Made by a program: the position numbers and the translations under genes
The notes under the pieces: model-generated
The model's database searches: none
Seen by the model: only the letters and a program-made list of their open reading frames with translations
Told to the model about the DNA's origin: nothing
Assembly (NCBI RefSeq): GCF_903166585.1
Contig: NZ_CAESCM010000006.1
Location: 62,001 to 126,000 of the forward strand
Direction of reading: 5' to 3'
DNA length: 64,000 bases
DNA from: Pedobacter ghigonis
Lineage (GTDB): Bacteria > Bacteroidota > Bacteroidia > Sphingobacteriales > Sphingobacteriaceae
Shown: positions 1-7,933 of the stretch, piece after piece
How positions within the stretch are numbered: the first letter of the stretch is position 1
Layout: each line of letters opens with the position of its first letter

Positions 1-1796
1 AAAACCAGTTGCGTACAAACCTCACTCCGCAAGGTTTTGAAAAAGGAAAGACCATTTTTTTAAATAAGCTTTCTTTTACACCGAATGAAAAACCCTTGCC
101 TTTGCCCAATTCGCTGAGTATGATCATGTCTGTTCAAGATGATCTTATTTTTGCCGAGCAGATTGGTGGTGCATCATCAAATGCTTTAACCGGTCGTTTT
201 ACCATGGCCGATGAAGCGGTTGAACGTTATACCAAAAGTATTGCCCATATCGAACAGGAAGCTAACCCCGACGTTTTGTTTTTCGATGTGGCCTATATGG
301 TCGAGACTACTATAGATAACGTAAACAGGCGAAAACTGATTTATAACCACCAGTTGTCTATCTTAAATTTCGACACATCAGCTACGCCTTTGGTTTTAAA
401 TGATATACAGCTGTCAGTGCGGGGTACAGAGGTTATACTCCGCTCTAAAAGCTTAAATAAGCGCTTAATCCCCCGGATGGCCTCGGCCTATAATTATTCC
501 CGCTCCGATCTTTCGGTATTCAGGCTGCTTTGCGATTTGCAACACCAGGGCTTGCAGAGCAATCTTTCCCTTCCGCTCGATAGCATATTCCCTGATCTGG
601 ATTATTATCCTCGCTTACAATACCAGAATATCGTTTTGAGCAATAACAAGTGGAAAATCAAAAAGGAAAATCTTTTAGGCGCTGATAAAAAGTACCTGCC
701 GGTTGCTCTTTGCCGCGAATACTTGAGCAACTTAGGACTAAGTCCATATTTTAAAGCAGGGGTAGCCGATCAAACACTTTGTTTTGCACTCGATAGCGAT
801 GAAGACCTGAATGCCTTTCTTCAGTACATGCAAAAACAAAACAGCATTTATTTAGAGGAAGTTACCTTTCCCCAGCAAAGTACTGTTGTTGATGAACAAG
901 GGAAGCCTTATCTTTCACAGTTTATCCTAAGTCTTACACACAACCAACAGCTTTATGCTGGAATTACAGCCCATACAGGATCTACAGCAGTAACTCGTTT
1001 TTTTCCTCCGGGGAAAGAATGGCTGTATTTCGAAATATATTCGCACCAGCAGCGCTCAGATCAGGTTTTAGCCGAGGTTATTGCGCCTTTCGTAGTCAAT
1101 CATGAAGCTGATATTAAAACCTGGTTTTTTATCAGGTACAATGAAAACGGAAACCACATCAGGTTTAGGTTGCAGTTGCATAACGAACTTAGGGGGCAGG
1201 CACTCATTGCCGATCTGATGGAAGACCTGGCTGTACTTTTAAACAGTGGCCTGGTTTCGGATGTGCAGATTAAGACCTATAAGCGGGAACTGGAACGTTA
1301 TGGAAGCGATAATATTGAAAATGCAGAGAAACATTTTGCCGTTGACAGCGCATTTGTATTATCGCTTTTTGAAACCCAGCCCAGTCATTTTGATAAATAT
1401 AAACTTTGTGCAGCCCTGGTATCAACGCTGGTGGTTTCGAAAATAACCGATCGCCCAACGTTGTTTAAAATGATTAGCGGAATTTCTGATGCATTTAACC
1501 GCGAACATCATTTAGATGCAGCTGATTTTAAACAATTGAATAGTCAGTATCAGGAATTCAGAAAAGCTCCGTTCGGCGGATTAAACGAAGATCAGCAGCA
1601 GAACTTTAATGCTTTATCTGCTTCGTTGATTGGCATGCTAAAACAAAGCCAGCCAACACAGCAGGCAAAACTATTTAGTGATTTAATGCACATGCATGTA
1701 AACAGGCTGTTTAATAAAGATCAGCGTACGCATGAAATGGTGATGTATTATTTCCTGGTAAAGGAAATTCAGCGTCAAAATGCAATGGCCCGTTAA
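1..1796 (+). CDS. LanB-type lantibiotic dehydratase, C-terminal part (gene cut by window start)
   Basis: The reading frame is already open at the first bases (codons for Asn-Gln precede the TTG at 9), so the 5' end lies outside the window. About 597 codons of a family usually near 1000 residues are visible. The first ~230 residues match the end of the LanB glutamylation domain, with the typical tail YPRLQYQNIVLSNNKWKI. From about residue 300 there is a thiopeptide/SpaB_C-type elimination domain with RFFPPGKEWLYFEIY, WFFIRYNENGNHIRFRL, a YKRELERYG block and FAVDSAFVLSL. Family knowledge: LanB proteins glutamylate Ser/Thr of a leader-bearing peptide using Glu-tRNA and then eliminate glutamate to give dehydroalanine/dehydrobutyrine. 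The elimination domain argues against a PEARL-type ligase, which lacks it. The 3' end overlaps the convergent kinase gene by 4 bp. Substrates are probably the three peptides at 3056-3710. Confidence 0.88.
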   Translation, partial: NQLRTNLTPQGFEKGKTIFLNKLSFTPNEKPLPLPNSLSMIMSVQDDLIFAEQIGGASSNALTGRFTMADEAVERYTKSIAHIEQEANPDVLFFDVAYMVETTIDNVNRRKLIYNHQLSILNFDTSATPLVLNDIQLSVRGTEVILRSKSLNKRLIPRMASAYNYSRSDLSVFRLLCDLQHQGLQSNLSLPLDSIFPDLDYYPRLQYQNIVLSNNKWKIKKENLLGADKKYLPVALCREYLSNLGLSPYFKAGVADQTLCFALDSDEDLNAFLQYMQKQNSIYLEEVTFPQQSTVVDEQGKPYLSQFILSLTHNQQLYAGITAHTGSTAVTRFFPPGKEWLYFEIYSHQQRSDQVLAEVIAPFVVNHEADIKTWFFIRYNENGNHIRFRLQLHNELRGQALIADLMEDLAVLLNSGLVSDVQIKTYKRELERYGSDNIENAEKHFAVDSAFVLSLFETQPSHFDKYKLCAALVSTLVVSKITDRPTLFKMISGISDAFNREHHLDAADFKQLNSQYQEFRKAPFGGLNEDQQQNFNALSASLIGMLKQSQPTQQAKLFSDLMHMHVNRLFNKDQRTHEMVMYYFLVKEIQRQNAMAR

Positions 1797-2911
1797 CGGT
1801 TTATCCTGGCCATTGGATTAACAATATTTACATCTATTTCTGTGATATACCGGTTTAACGGGTCCTTATAGTACCTGAAAATATAATCCTCACCATAAAA
1901 ATTGTTCAGGCGTTTCGCAATATTTTCAATCCCCACATGGTGACTTTCTGTTTGCTTGCCTTTATTATCATTAATCATATTGATGGTGGTGATATTCAGG
2001 TTATTGTTCTGGTAAACAATCTTTATCTGCGCCGGTTGGGTAGAATGCGAAACATTCCCATGTTTAAAAATGTTCTCTACTAAAGTTAACAGGATAAGTG
2101 GCGGAAATCTGAGTCCGAATAAATCGCCGGTTACATCGAGTTCTAGGTTAATGGTATTGGCAGTACGGAGCTTATGAAGGTTAATCAGGTGCTCAATTTG
2201 CTCAATTTCTTCGCTTAAAGGAACTACCTCCGATGCTTCAGGCCGTTTAAGGGCATAGCGCATCATTTCGGCAAGGTTCATAATGGCATCAGCAGCCATA
2301 GGAGCCTTTTTACGGGCATCATTATAAATAAAGTTTAAGGTATTAAAAAGGAAGTGAGGGTTAATCTGACTGCGCAGGTAATTATTCTGCGATTGTACTA
2401 AATCATTTTCAAGCGCCTGTTTTTCGATTTGGGTAATCAGGTTCTGCCTTTCCAGTGCTTCTACCTTTTTACGTTCTTCAAATGATTTTTTGATGTAAAC
2501 ATAACCTGTACCAAAACCGATGAATAATAAAGACCGATAAGTTAGAATTGAAACATAGGCGCTGTCAATCACAGCTTGAGTAGCTGTTGCCGGAAGGATT
2601 CCGATAGCTCTGAACGTTAAATTTAAGACGTAGCTTATACCTATATATGCTACAACTGCACATAATATGATAAGTGGGATCTTAATTACTTTGAAAGATA
2701 CTACCTGTTTGTTTAATAGTTTACCCAGAAAGAATGAGTAGATATAGAAGACAGAAATATTAGTAGTGTAAATTCCAACATAAGAACCGGGGGCAAGAAA
2801 ATTTCCTCTGATTAATCCAAGGATAAATACTTCATAAATGATGTAAATACCCCACACAATTAAGTGAATTTTATATTTTTCGTAGAAGGTTTTTAAATTT
2901 AAAAGGTTCAT
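1793..2911 (-). CDS. LytS-like sensor histidine kinase (His_kinase family)
   Basis: A 372-aa protein with four hydrophobic stretches in residues ~14-140, a short coiled-coil linker (~141-180) and a His_kinase (PF06580-type) domain. The phosphoacceptor sits in SQINPHFLFNTLNFIY (His186), and an ATP-binding N-box is seen in LTLVENIFKHGN. There is no large extracytoplasmic sensor domain, as in quorum or peptide sensors of the LytS/AgrC style. It lies divergent from the peptide genes, with the LytTR response regulator just beyond them, so the two most likely form one two-component system controlling peptide production. Its stop overlaps the stop of the dehydratase gene. The signal sensed is unknown; autoinduction by the modified peptide is an inference from layout only. 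Confidence 0.9.
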   Translation of the reverse strand: MNLLNLKTFYEKYKIHLIVWGIYIIYEVFILGLIRGNFLAPGSYVGIYTTNISVFYIYSFFLGKLLNKQVVSFKVIKIPLIILCAVVAYIGISYVLNLTFRAIGILPATATQAVIDSAYVSILTYRSLLFIGFGTGYVYIKKSFEERKKVEALERQNLITQIEKQALENDLVQSQNNYLRSQINPHFLFNTLNFIYNDARKKAPMAADAIMNLAEMMRYALKRPEASEVVPLSEEIEQIEHLINLHKLRTANTINLELDVTGDLFGLRFPPLILLTLVENIFKHGNVSHSTQPAQIKIVYQNNNLNITTINMINDNKGKQTESHHVGIENIAKRLNNFYGEDYIFRYYKDPLNRYITEIDVNIVNPMARINR

Positions 2912-2936
2912 TTTTTTGCTTTTAATCTATTGAAAT

Positions 2937-2990
2937 GCGGTTTTTATCTCCCAAAAGCGGGGTTTTGTGTAAAAAAATAGTGGTAGTTGT
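2937..2990 (+). promoter_or_regulatory. Array of three spaced direct repeats, probable LytTR regulator sites (copy A)
   Basis: Three similar half-sites occur in one orientation with GG pairs at 2939, 2961 and 2982, a spacing of 22 and 21 bp: GGTTTTTATCT, GGGGTTTTGTGTAAAAAA and GGTAGTTGT. The central site matches its counterpart in the 4531-4583 array in 15 of 16 bases. A 21-22 bp direct-repeat spacing, two helical turns, is typical of LytTR-domain dimers. The array lies about 66 bp before the first peptide gene and about 26 bp before the divergent kinase start. Binding by the LytTR protein encoded at 3697-4440 is inferred. Confidence 0.55.
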
Positions 2991-3055
2991 TTTTCTGCAG
3001 CACCTTTACAGAAATTAATAACAACAATAAAAAATCACATTTAATATAATATACC

Positions 3056-3199
3056 ATGAAAGCTCAACACACAACTAAACTTGCAAAAAAAACTGTATTT
3101 GTTTATAAAAATATCAAAGATCAAAACAACTTCAGTACTAATCCAACTGACCAAAGTCACACAATCGCGACACAGGGTACTTGGATAATCGCTATTTAG
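3056..3199 (+). CDS. RiPP precursor-like peptide 1 (47 aa, cysteine-free)
   Basis: A 47-residue peptide starting MKAQHTTKLAKKTVFVYK, followed by IKDQNNF and a tail rich in Thr, Ser, Asn and Gln that ends TIATQGTWIIAI. The leader has the hydrophobic/Lys pattern (KLAKKTVFVY) reminiscent of leaders read by LanB enzymes in Bacteroidota. There is no Cys and no GG cleavage motif. The post-leader region (after NNF) has seven Ser/Thr residues that a dehydratase could modify. It is the first of three paralogues on one strand between the kinase and the response regulator and behind the repeat array at 2937-2990. Role as precursor is inferred from size, repetition, composition and the neighbouring LanB gene. 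I do not recognise it as a named family. Confidence 0.7.
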   Translation: MKAQHTTKLAKKTVFVYKNIKDQNNFSTNPTDQSHTIATQGTWIIAI

Positions 3200-3290
3200 T
3201 TCCATTATATTAAATGTATTGAGCTGTCGGCTATATCTATCTGAGAGCAAACTTTATCACCATTGTTATATAATCTTAAATATTCATCAC

Positions 3291-3434
3291 ATGAAAGCGC
3301 AACACACAACTAAACTTGCAAAAAAAACTGTATTTGTTTATAAAAACATCAAAGATCAAAACAACTTCAGTACTAATCCAACTGACCAAAGCCACACAAT
3401 TGCGACACAGGGTACTTGGATATTTGCAATCTAG
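3291..3434 (+). CDS. RiPP precursor-like peptide 2 (47 aa, near copy of peptide 1)
   Basis: The ATG at 3291 gives a 47-aa peptide identical to peptide 1 except for Phe in place of Ile at residue 45 (ending TWIFAI). At codon level six differences from gene 1 are synonymous and only one codon is changed in meaning (ATC to TTT). This shows that the peptide is translated and under purifying selection after a tandem duplication. The frame is open further upstream (from 3219), but the ATG that matches peptides 1 and 3 is the sensible start. There is no cysteine. The 91-bp gap before it has no copy of the GGGGTTT-type sites, so it is probably expressed from the promoter ahead of peptide 1. Confidence 0.72.
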   Translation: MKAQHTTKLAKKTVFVYKNIKDQNNFSTNPTDQSHTIATQGTWIFAI

Positions 3435-3545
3435 TTAGCGATTCGCTTTTAACAATTCTTTAATAAATCATGAACGGGTGAAAAATTTTTAATAACCGTT
3501 CTTAATATAATTCTAATAATTCTAACATTTAAAGTATATTCAATC

Positions 3546-3710
3546 ATGAAAATGCAACAAACAGCCAAATTGACTAAAAAAACGGTATTCGTTTATAAAA
3601 GTATCAAAGACCAAAACAACTTTGAAACAACTCCAACTAGCGATCAAAGCCAAACAATTGCAACTAATGGTACCTGGAGCATCATTGTACTTACTACTAC
3701 TGGTTTCTAG
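3546..3710 (+). CDS. RiPP precursor-like peptide 3 (54 aa, divergent core)
   Basis: The ATG at 3546 gives a 54-aa paralogue: MKMQQTAKLTKKTVFVYK, then SIKDQNNF, then a core with TIATNGTWS and a longer hydrophobic, Thr-rich tail IIVLTTTGF. The leader (KL.KKTVFVYK.IKDQNNF) and the block TIAT[QN]GTW are shared with peptides 1 and 2, while the residues after NNF and the C-terminus differ. This is the usual conserved-leader/variable-core layout of RiPP precursors. No cysteine is present. Its last 14 bp overlap the end of the convergent response-regulator gene, a tight packing that supports both genes being real. Confidence 0.7.
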   Translation: MKMQQTAKLTKKTVFVYKSIKDQNNFETTPTSDQSQTIATNGTWSIIVLTTTGF

Positions 3711-4440
3711 TAGATTTAAGTAAGCTACTTTGAACATAGGCAAAGAAAGCATCTTTATAGCCTTCTCCAATTTGTATCATTTCATTGTTTACCAAACGGA
3801 TAATATTGCCATCAACCTTTTTTATGGCAGTTTTGGCAACAATATTTGATTTGTTAACCCTGATAAACGCATGAGTTTCAAGTGCTTTTTCAATCTCCTT
3901 TAATGTAAGGTAGGTTGTATGGGTTTCAGATTTGGTAATGATCTGGATGTAATTCTGTAAAGCCTTGATGTAAAGTATCTCATCAATGGCGATGTTCGAA
4001 AAAGCATACTTATGATCGCCTTTAATATAAAGGGCAGCAACTTGCTCAGCTTCTTTCGGAGTAGCTTTTGCAGCGTTAGCCTCTTTCTTTAAAATGCGGT
4101 CAATGCCTAATGCAAATTTTGCAAAAGAAATAGGTTTAAGTAAGTATTGATCCGATTGTACATCAAATGCTTGTAGGGCGTAGTCTGGATGTGCGGTTGT
4201 AAATATCAGATATTTAGCTTTCTCTCTGATATTTTTAGCCAACTCCAGACCGTTTATGCCTGGCATGTCAATGTCCATAAACAATAAATCAATCTCATCG
4301 TCAACACTAATTTCTGTAAGTGCCTGTACAGGGCTGGTAAAAGTCTTAAAAACCGTTAAACCAGGCATTTCGGCAATGTGATCTGTTAGTACCTCAATTG
4401 CATGCTGCTCGTCGTCAATAACAACGCATTTTAGATTCAT
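3697..4440 (-). CDS. LytTR-family response regulator
   Basis: A 247-aa protein: an N-terminal receiver domain with acidic pair Asp9/Asp10, phosphoacceptor Asp56 in LLFMDIDMPG, Thr/Lys switch residues (IFTTAHPDY, LLKPIS), then from about residue 140 a LytTR DNA-binding domain with ILYIKALQNYIQI and HAFIRVNKSNIV. Family knowledge: LytTR regulators are paired with LytS-type kinases and bind direct repeats about 21 bp apart. The matching kinase is at 1793-2911, with the three precursor-like peptide genes between them. The arrays at 2937-2990 and 4529-4590 are the natural candidate binding sites, which would make this gene autoregulated. Confidence 0.92.
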   Translation of the reverse strand: MNLKCVVIDDEQHAIEVLTDHIAEMPGLTVFKTFTSPVQALTEISVDDEIDLLFMDIDMPGINGLELAKNIREKAKYLIFTTAHPDYALQAFDVQSDQYLLKPISFAKFALGIDRILKKEANAAKATPKEAEQVAALYIKGDHKYAFSNIAIDEILYIKALQNYIQIITKSETHTTYLTLKEIEKALETHAFIRVNKSNIVAKTAIKKVDGNIIRLVNNEMIQIGEGYKDAFFAYVQSSLLKSTRNQ

Positions 4441-4528
4441 GATTATTAAATATGTTTGTTTTTATGATTTGATTGCAAGTTAAATAAAAATGCATTGATT
4501 TAACAATTGGGCTAAAAAAAACTTCTCC

Positions 4529-4590
4529 CTGGTTTTGTCTGAAAAAACCGGGGGTTTCGTGTAAAATTCTACGGGGTTGATGTAAAAAAA
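4529..4590 (+). promoter_or_regulatory. Array of three spaced direct repeats, probable LytTR regulator sites (copy B)
   Basis: Three half-sites have GG pairs at 4531, 4553 and 4575, exactly 22 bp apart: GGTTTTGTCTGAAAAAA, GGGGTTTCGTGTAAAA and GGTTGATGTAAAAAAA. The order and spacing match the array before the peptide genes. Here the array lies about 90-150 bp upstream of the response regulator (opposite strand) and about 230 bp before the 124-aa gene at 4823. The target could be either. The rest of 4441-4822 is AT-rich; on the minus strand it holds a 70-codon hydrophobic open frame (4619-4831) that I do not trust. Confidence 0.5.
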
Positions 4591-4822
4591 TTACCAGCCT
4601 AACTTCTTTTTCTAATCTTTAAACTGTTTGCCAAAAACAAATAATTGGAAGTGTTAAAAAGCTCCCGATGAAGAACATCTGCCTGCCCAATCTTGTGTAG
4701 CCTGTAGATAAGCAAATTAAAAACAGGCCATACAATACTGGGTTAAAAATTAACATTAGAAAACAAGAAAAATAAAGAATACCGAAAAAAGAAAATATTC
4801 CCCTACATCTATCTTCCTCCAA

Positions 4823-5197
4823 ATGAAACACAACGAATACGAGTACTTACTTAATAAGATCTACTACAACGGGATCCTCAAAAAACAAGGGGTTAACGCA
4901 GATATTTATCAGAGAATGCAGAATGAGTACAGCAATCTCGATATGAAAAATTTGGTAGAAGGTAAGCTGGACAGCGAATACGCTTTTAGAAAATCTTTTT
5001 TGGTTGTGCGTAATTACGTTCAACAAGCGATTAAAGATGGTATGAAAAGTTTTCAGTTCACCATGCGTGCAACTGATATTACTAAGCTAACCTATATGGT
5101 TGATATGTTGAACAGGAATTTTTTCGATAAACAAAGTTTAGATCAGATCATCATCACAGCTAATTCGGTATTCAATCAGTATAACTTAAAAAATTAA
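4823..5197 (+). CDS. Conserved-looking hypothetical protein, 124 aa
   Basis: A soluble, charged, mostly helical-looking protein with no signal peptide, no membrane segment and no cysteine. Starts MKHNEYEYLLNKIYYNG and ends NQYNLKN. I do not recognise a family. It is 21 bp before the HsdR-N-like gene at 5219 and on the same strand, so the two may be co-transcribed. The 5' region carries the repeat array at 4529-4590, leaving open whether it belongs to the peptide regulon. Codon use is ordinary for the window. Confidence 0.75.
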   Translation: MKHNEYEYLLNKIYYNGILKKQGVNADIYQRMQNEYSNLDMKNLVEGKLDSEYAFRKSFLVVRNYVQQAIKDGMKSFQFTMRATDITKLTYMVDMLNRNFFDKQSLDQIIITANSVFNQYNLKN

Positions 5198-5218
5198 TTA
5201 CCAATAAAGATATTTACC

Positions 5219-5713
5219 ATGGAATTAAAAGACGAAATCGGGCAATTTACCGTAAGAATTAAGAAAATGCTTCCACAAGTTCAATCTGAAGATTTAACCA
5301 GGAATGCCTTAGTAATGCCTTTTATTCAAATCTTAGGATTTGATCCTTCTGAGGTTCAATCTGAAGCAGTTTTAGATTTTGGTGTTAAGAAAAGTAAAAA
5401 GGTGGATTATACCATTATGAAAGATGGCGAGCCAACTATTCTGGTTGAGTGTAAACACCACAACGATAATTTAGATATCCACGATTCGCGCTTATCTAAG
5501 TATTTCCGTAAAACAAAAGCTAAATATGGTTTATTAACCAATGGTTTGGTATACCGTTTTTATACTGAGAAAATGGTTAGATCTAAGAAAAACCAGGAGC
5601 CTGCGTTCGAATTTAAAATCACTGATACTAAAGCGGCTACAATTGCCAAAATGATCGAAGAGCATAAAGATTACTTTAACGTAGATCAGAAACAAGGCGT
5701 ATTAGCCAGCTAA
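5219..5713 (+). CDS. Solitary HsdR N-terminal (PD-(D/E)XK) domain protein
   Basis: A 164-aa protein made only of a type I restriction enzyme R-subunit N-terminal-like fold. RNALVMPFIQILGF is the usual entry helix, followed by KVDYTIMKDGEP and ILVECKHH, which together give the D...ExK nuclease signature. No helicase, methylase or specificity gene is nearby, so it is not a restriction system as it stands. Solitary proteins of this kind are common in Bacteroidota and their role is not settled. It follows the 124-aa unknown gene with a 21-bp gap and ends before a terminator-like hairpin at 5736-5787. Confidence 0.8.
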   Translation: MELKDEIGQFTVRIKKMLPQVQSEDLTRNALVMPFIQILGFDPSEVQSEAVLDFGVKKSKKVDYTIMKDGEPTILVECKHHNDNLDIHDSRLSKYFRKTKAKYGLLTNGLVYRFYTEKMVRSKKNQEPAFEFKITDTKAATIAKMIEEHKDYFNVDQKQGVLAS

Positions 5714-5735
5714 TAAAATATTAATTTTAATCTAA

Positions 5736-5787
5736 GAGTTCCCGAAAATTCTTACCTAAGGTCCTGATGTAAATCGGGACTTTTTTT
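5736..5787 (+). terminator. Terminator-like hairpin after the HsdR-N gene
   Basis: TCCCGA at about 5739 pairs with TCGGGA at 5774-5779 around a long loop that has its own small inverted repeat (ACCT..AGGT). A run of seven T follows at 5781. The orientation fits the plus-strand genes ending at 5713. Confidence 0.5.
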
Positions 5788-5815
5788 GTGCCCTGATTTT
5801 TGATTAAACCATAAA

Positions 5816-5848
5816 AAAGGGGAGCAACCATTATTGGTGCTCCCCTTT
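5816..5848 (-). terminator. Rho-independent terminator of htpG
   Basis: AAAGGGGAGCA-(A)CCA pairs with TGGTGCTCCCCTTT around a TTAT loop with one bulged base. Read on the minus strand it is followed by a T-rich run, just beyond the htpG stop at 5872. Confidence 0.75.
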
Positions 5849-5871
5849 AAATATATTCGCTTTACGGCTGC

Positions 5872-7758
5872 TTAGATTAGCTCTACGCTTCTGCTAACGA
5901 AAGCAGTTAACTCAGCTCCGGTCAACATGCCTTGTGCCAGCAGCGCTAAATCTACGGCTTGCTTAGCTAAAGTACTTTGCTCAGTCTCGTCCGATTTAAG
6001 GATTTTGCTGATCAACTTGTGGTTACCGTTAATAGCAACTTTGTAATTGTCTGGCATTTGGCCATAAAAGCCCATTCCGCCACCCATGGCAGCCATATCT
6101 TTCATACGGCGCATAAACTCATCCATCGTAATGGTAACAGGTAGCTCTTCAGGGTGTAATGCCACAATTTCTACGTGCATACCCGGTTTGGTAATGGCTT
6201 TTTCGAAAATACCGGTTACTTCTTTCACCTGATCTTCTGTTAAAACGTGCTCGTTTTGCTCGTCTTTTTCAATCAGCTTATCCGCAACACTCGAATCAAC
6301 ACGTTTAATTGATGTTTTTTCCAGTTTCTGCTCTAACTGATTGATGAAATGGTTATCGATTGGCGAATCCAGAACCAGTACATCGTACTCTTTTTTATTG
6401 GCCGATTGGATAAATGCATCCTGTTTAGCAGCATCGTTGGTATATAAATAAACCACGCTGCCATTTTTATCGGTTTGTAATGGCGATACCTTTTCCTTGT
6501 ACTCCGGTAAAGTATAAAGCTCGTTTTTGGTGTTTCCAACCAGGGCGAAATCTTTGGCTTTATCGTAAAACTTCTCTTCGCTAATCATACCGTATTTAAC
6601 AAAAAGACCAATGTCTTTCCATTTATCTTCATAAGCCTTACGGTCTTTGGCAAATAATTCGGCCAATTTATCGGCTACCTTTTTGGTAATGTAGTTGTTG
6701 ATCTTTTTAACATTGCTATCTGCTTGTAAGAAACTACGTGATACGTTTAACGGAATATCCGGCGAATCGATTACACCATGCAATAACATCAGGAACTCAG
6801 GAACAATATCTTTTACCTCGTCGGTAATGAATACCTGGCGCGAGTATAATTTGATTTTGTTGCGTTGCATTTCGAAGTCGTTCTTCAACTTAGGGAAATA
6901 CAATACACCGGTTAAGTTAAACGGATAATCTACGTTTAAGTGGATCCAGAATAGCGGCTCTTCCGAAAACGGATATAATTCGCGGTAAAAACTCAGGTAA
7001 TCTTCGTCTGACAAATCTGCAGGAGCTTTTGTCCAGATAGGGTTGGTGGTATTGATGATGTTATCAACGGTAACATCGCTATATTTTGCTTTACCTTCTT
7101 CGTCAACACCATCTTCAACAGATTCTGTTTTCGTACCAAACTTAATTGGAACCGGTAAAAACTTAGCGTATTTATCAAGAATTTCCTGAAGTTTCGATTC
7201 TTCTAAAAACTCTTCCGAATCTTTGTTTACATGCAGGATAATATCGGTACCACGGCTGGTTTTAGTGCCCTCTGTGATTTCAAATTCGGTGCTGCCATCG
7301 CAAACCCAACGTGCTGGTTCAGCACCTTCCTGATAGGATAAGGTTTGGATTTCAACCAGATCGGCCACCATAAATGCCGAATAGAAACCTAATCCGAATT
7401 TACCGATGATTTCGTTAGCATCTTTTGCATCTTTAAATTTTTCTACAAACTCGCTTGCGCCAGAAAATGCAACCTGGTTAATGTATTTTTTAATTTCTTC
7501 GGCAGTCATACCCAAGCCATTGTCGCTAATGGTAATGGTTTTTGCAGCTTTATCAACCGCAACCTGTACCAATGGCTGGCCAACTTCGCCGTTAAACTGG
7601 CCCAGAGAACCTAGTCTTTTAATTTTTTGAACCGCATCTACCGCGTTAGAAACCAACTCACGAAGAAAAATTTCGTTATCAGAGTATAAAAACTTCTTAA
7701 TTATCGGGAAGATGTTCTCAGTGTGTATCGAGATATTTCCTTTTTCCTGTATGCTCAT
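5872..7758 (-). CDS. htpG: Molecular chaperone HtpG (Hsp90)
   Basis: A 628-aa cytoplasmic Hsp90. The N-terminal GHKL ATPase is clear: FLRELVSNAVDAVQKI with the catalytic Glu and Mg-binding Asn, ISDNGLGM, and IGKFGLGFYSAFMVAD. The middle domain follows (PLFWIHLNVDYPFNLTG, then KLYSRQVFI, and NVSRSFLQAD with the conserved Arg). The C-terminal dimerisation domain ends ...AFVSRSVELI. Length is as expected for bacterial HtpG. It helps fold client proteins under stress through an ATP-driven clamp cycle. It stands alone between two terminators. Confidence 0.97.
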   Translation of the reverse strand: MSIQEKGNISIHTENIFPIIKKFLYSDNEIFLRELVSNAVDAVQKIKRLGSLGQFNGEVGQPLVQVAVDKAAKTITISDNGLGMTAEEIKKYINQVAFSGASEFVEKFKDAKDANEIIGKFGLGFYSAFMVADLVEIQTLSYQEGAEPARWVCDGSTEFEITEGTKTSRGTDIILHVNKDSEEFLEESKLQEILDKYAKFLPVPIKFGTKTESVEDGVDEEGKAKYSDVTVDNIINTTNPIWTKAPADLSDEDYLSFYRELYPFSEEPLFWIHLNVDYPFNLTGVLYFPKLKNDFEMQRNKIKLYSRQVFITDEVKDIVPEFLMLLHGVIDSPDIPLNVSRSFLQADSNVKKINNYITKKVADKLAELFAKDRKAYEDKWKDIGLFVKYGMISEEKFYDKAKDFALVGNTKNELYTLPEYKEKVSPLQTDKNGSVVYLYTNDAAKQDAFIQSANKKEYDVLVLDSPIDNHFINQLEQKLEKTSIKRVDSSVADKLIEKDEQNEHVLTEDQVKEVTGIFEKAITKPGMHVEIVALHPEELPVTITMDEFMRRMKDMAAMGGGMGFYGQMPDNYKVAINGNHKLISKILKSDETEQSTLAKQAVDLALLAQGMLTGAELTAFVSRSVELI

Positions 7759-7883
7759 ATGTGAATAAATTGTTTAATCTATATCCTGCATAACAAGGGT
7801 TGTTCCAAAGGGTTTTGTTTGCCAAAATGACAGGCGGGGGAGGATGGGAGAGGGGAATGGATGATGGAAGAAGAGAAAAAAAG

Positions 7884-7914
7884 AAAGCCAAAAAATGCTA
7901 CATTTTTTGGCTTT
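7884..7914 (-). terminator. Terminator hairpin after the single-domain response regulator
   Basis: A perfect 14-bp stem, AAAGCCAAAAAATG and its complement, surrounds the loop CTA. Read on the minus strand it is followed by CTTTTTTTCTC. It lies 20 bp past the stop at 7934. Confidence 0.75.
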
Positions 7915-7933
7915 AAAATCGTGTATGTTACGC

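Noticed and set aside
3435..3545. Attenuator-like hairpin AACGG...CCGTT before peptide gene 3
   Set aside because: The stem is only five bases with an AT-rich, unpaired interior; too weak to support.
4619..4831. Minus-strand 70-codon frame rich in hydrophobic residues, possible small membrane or immunity protein of the peptide locus
   Set aside because: It covers the AT-rich leader of the gene at 4823, overlaps that gene's start, and has no recognisable family or good start context. AT-rich DNA easily gives hydrophobic frames.
5219..5713. A type I restriction system
   Set aside because: Only an HsdR N-terminal domain is present; no helicase, HsdM or HsdS gene lies nearby.
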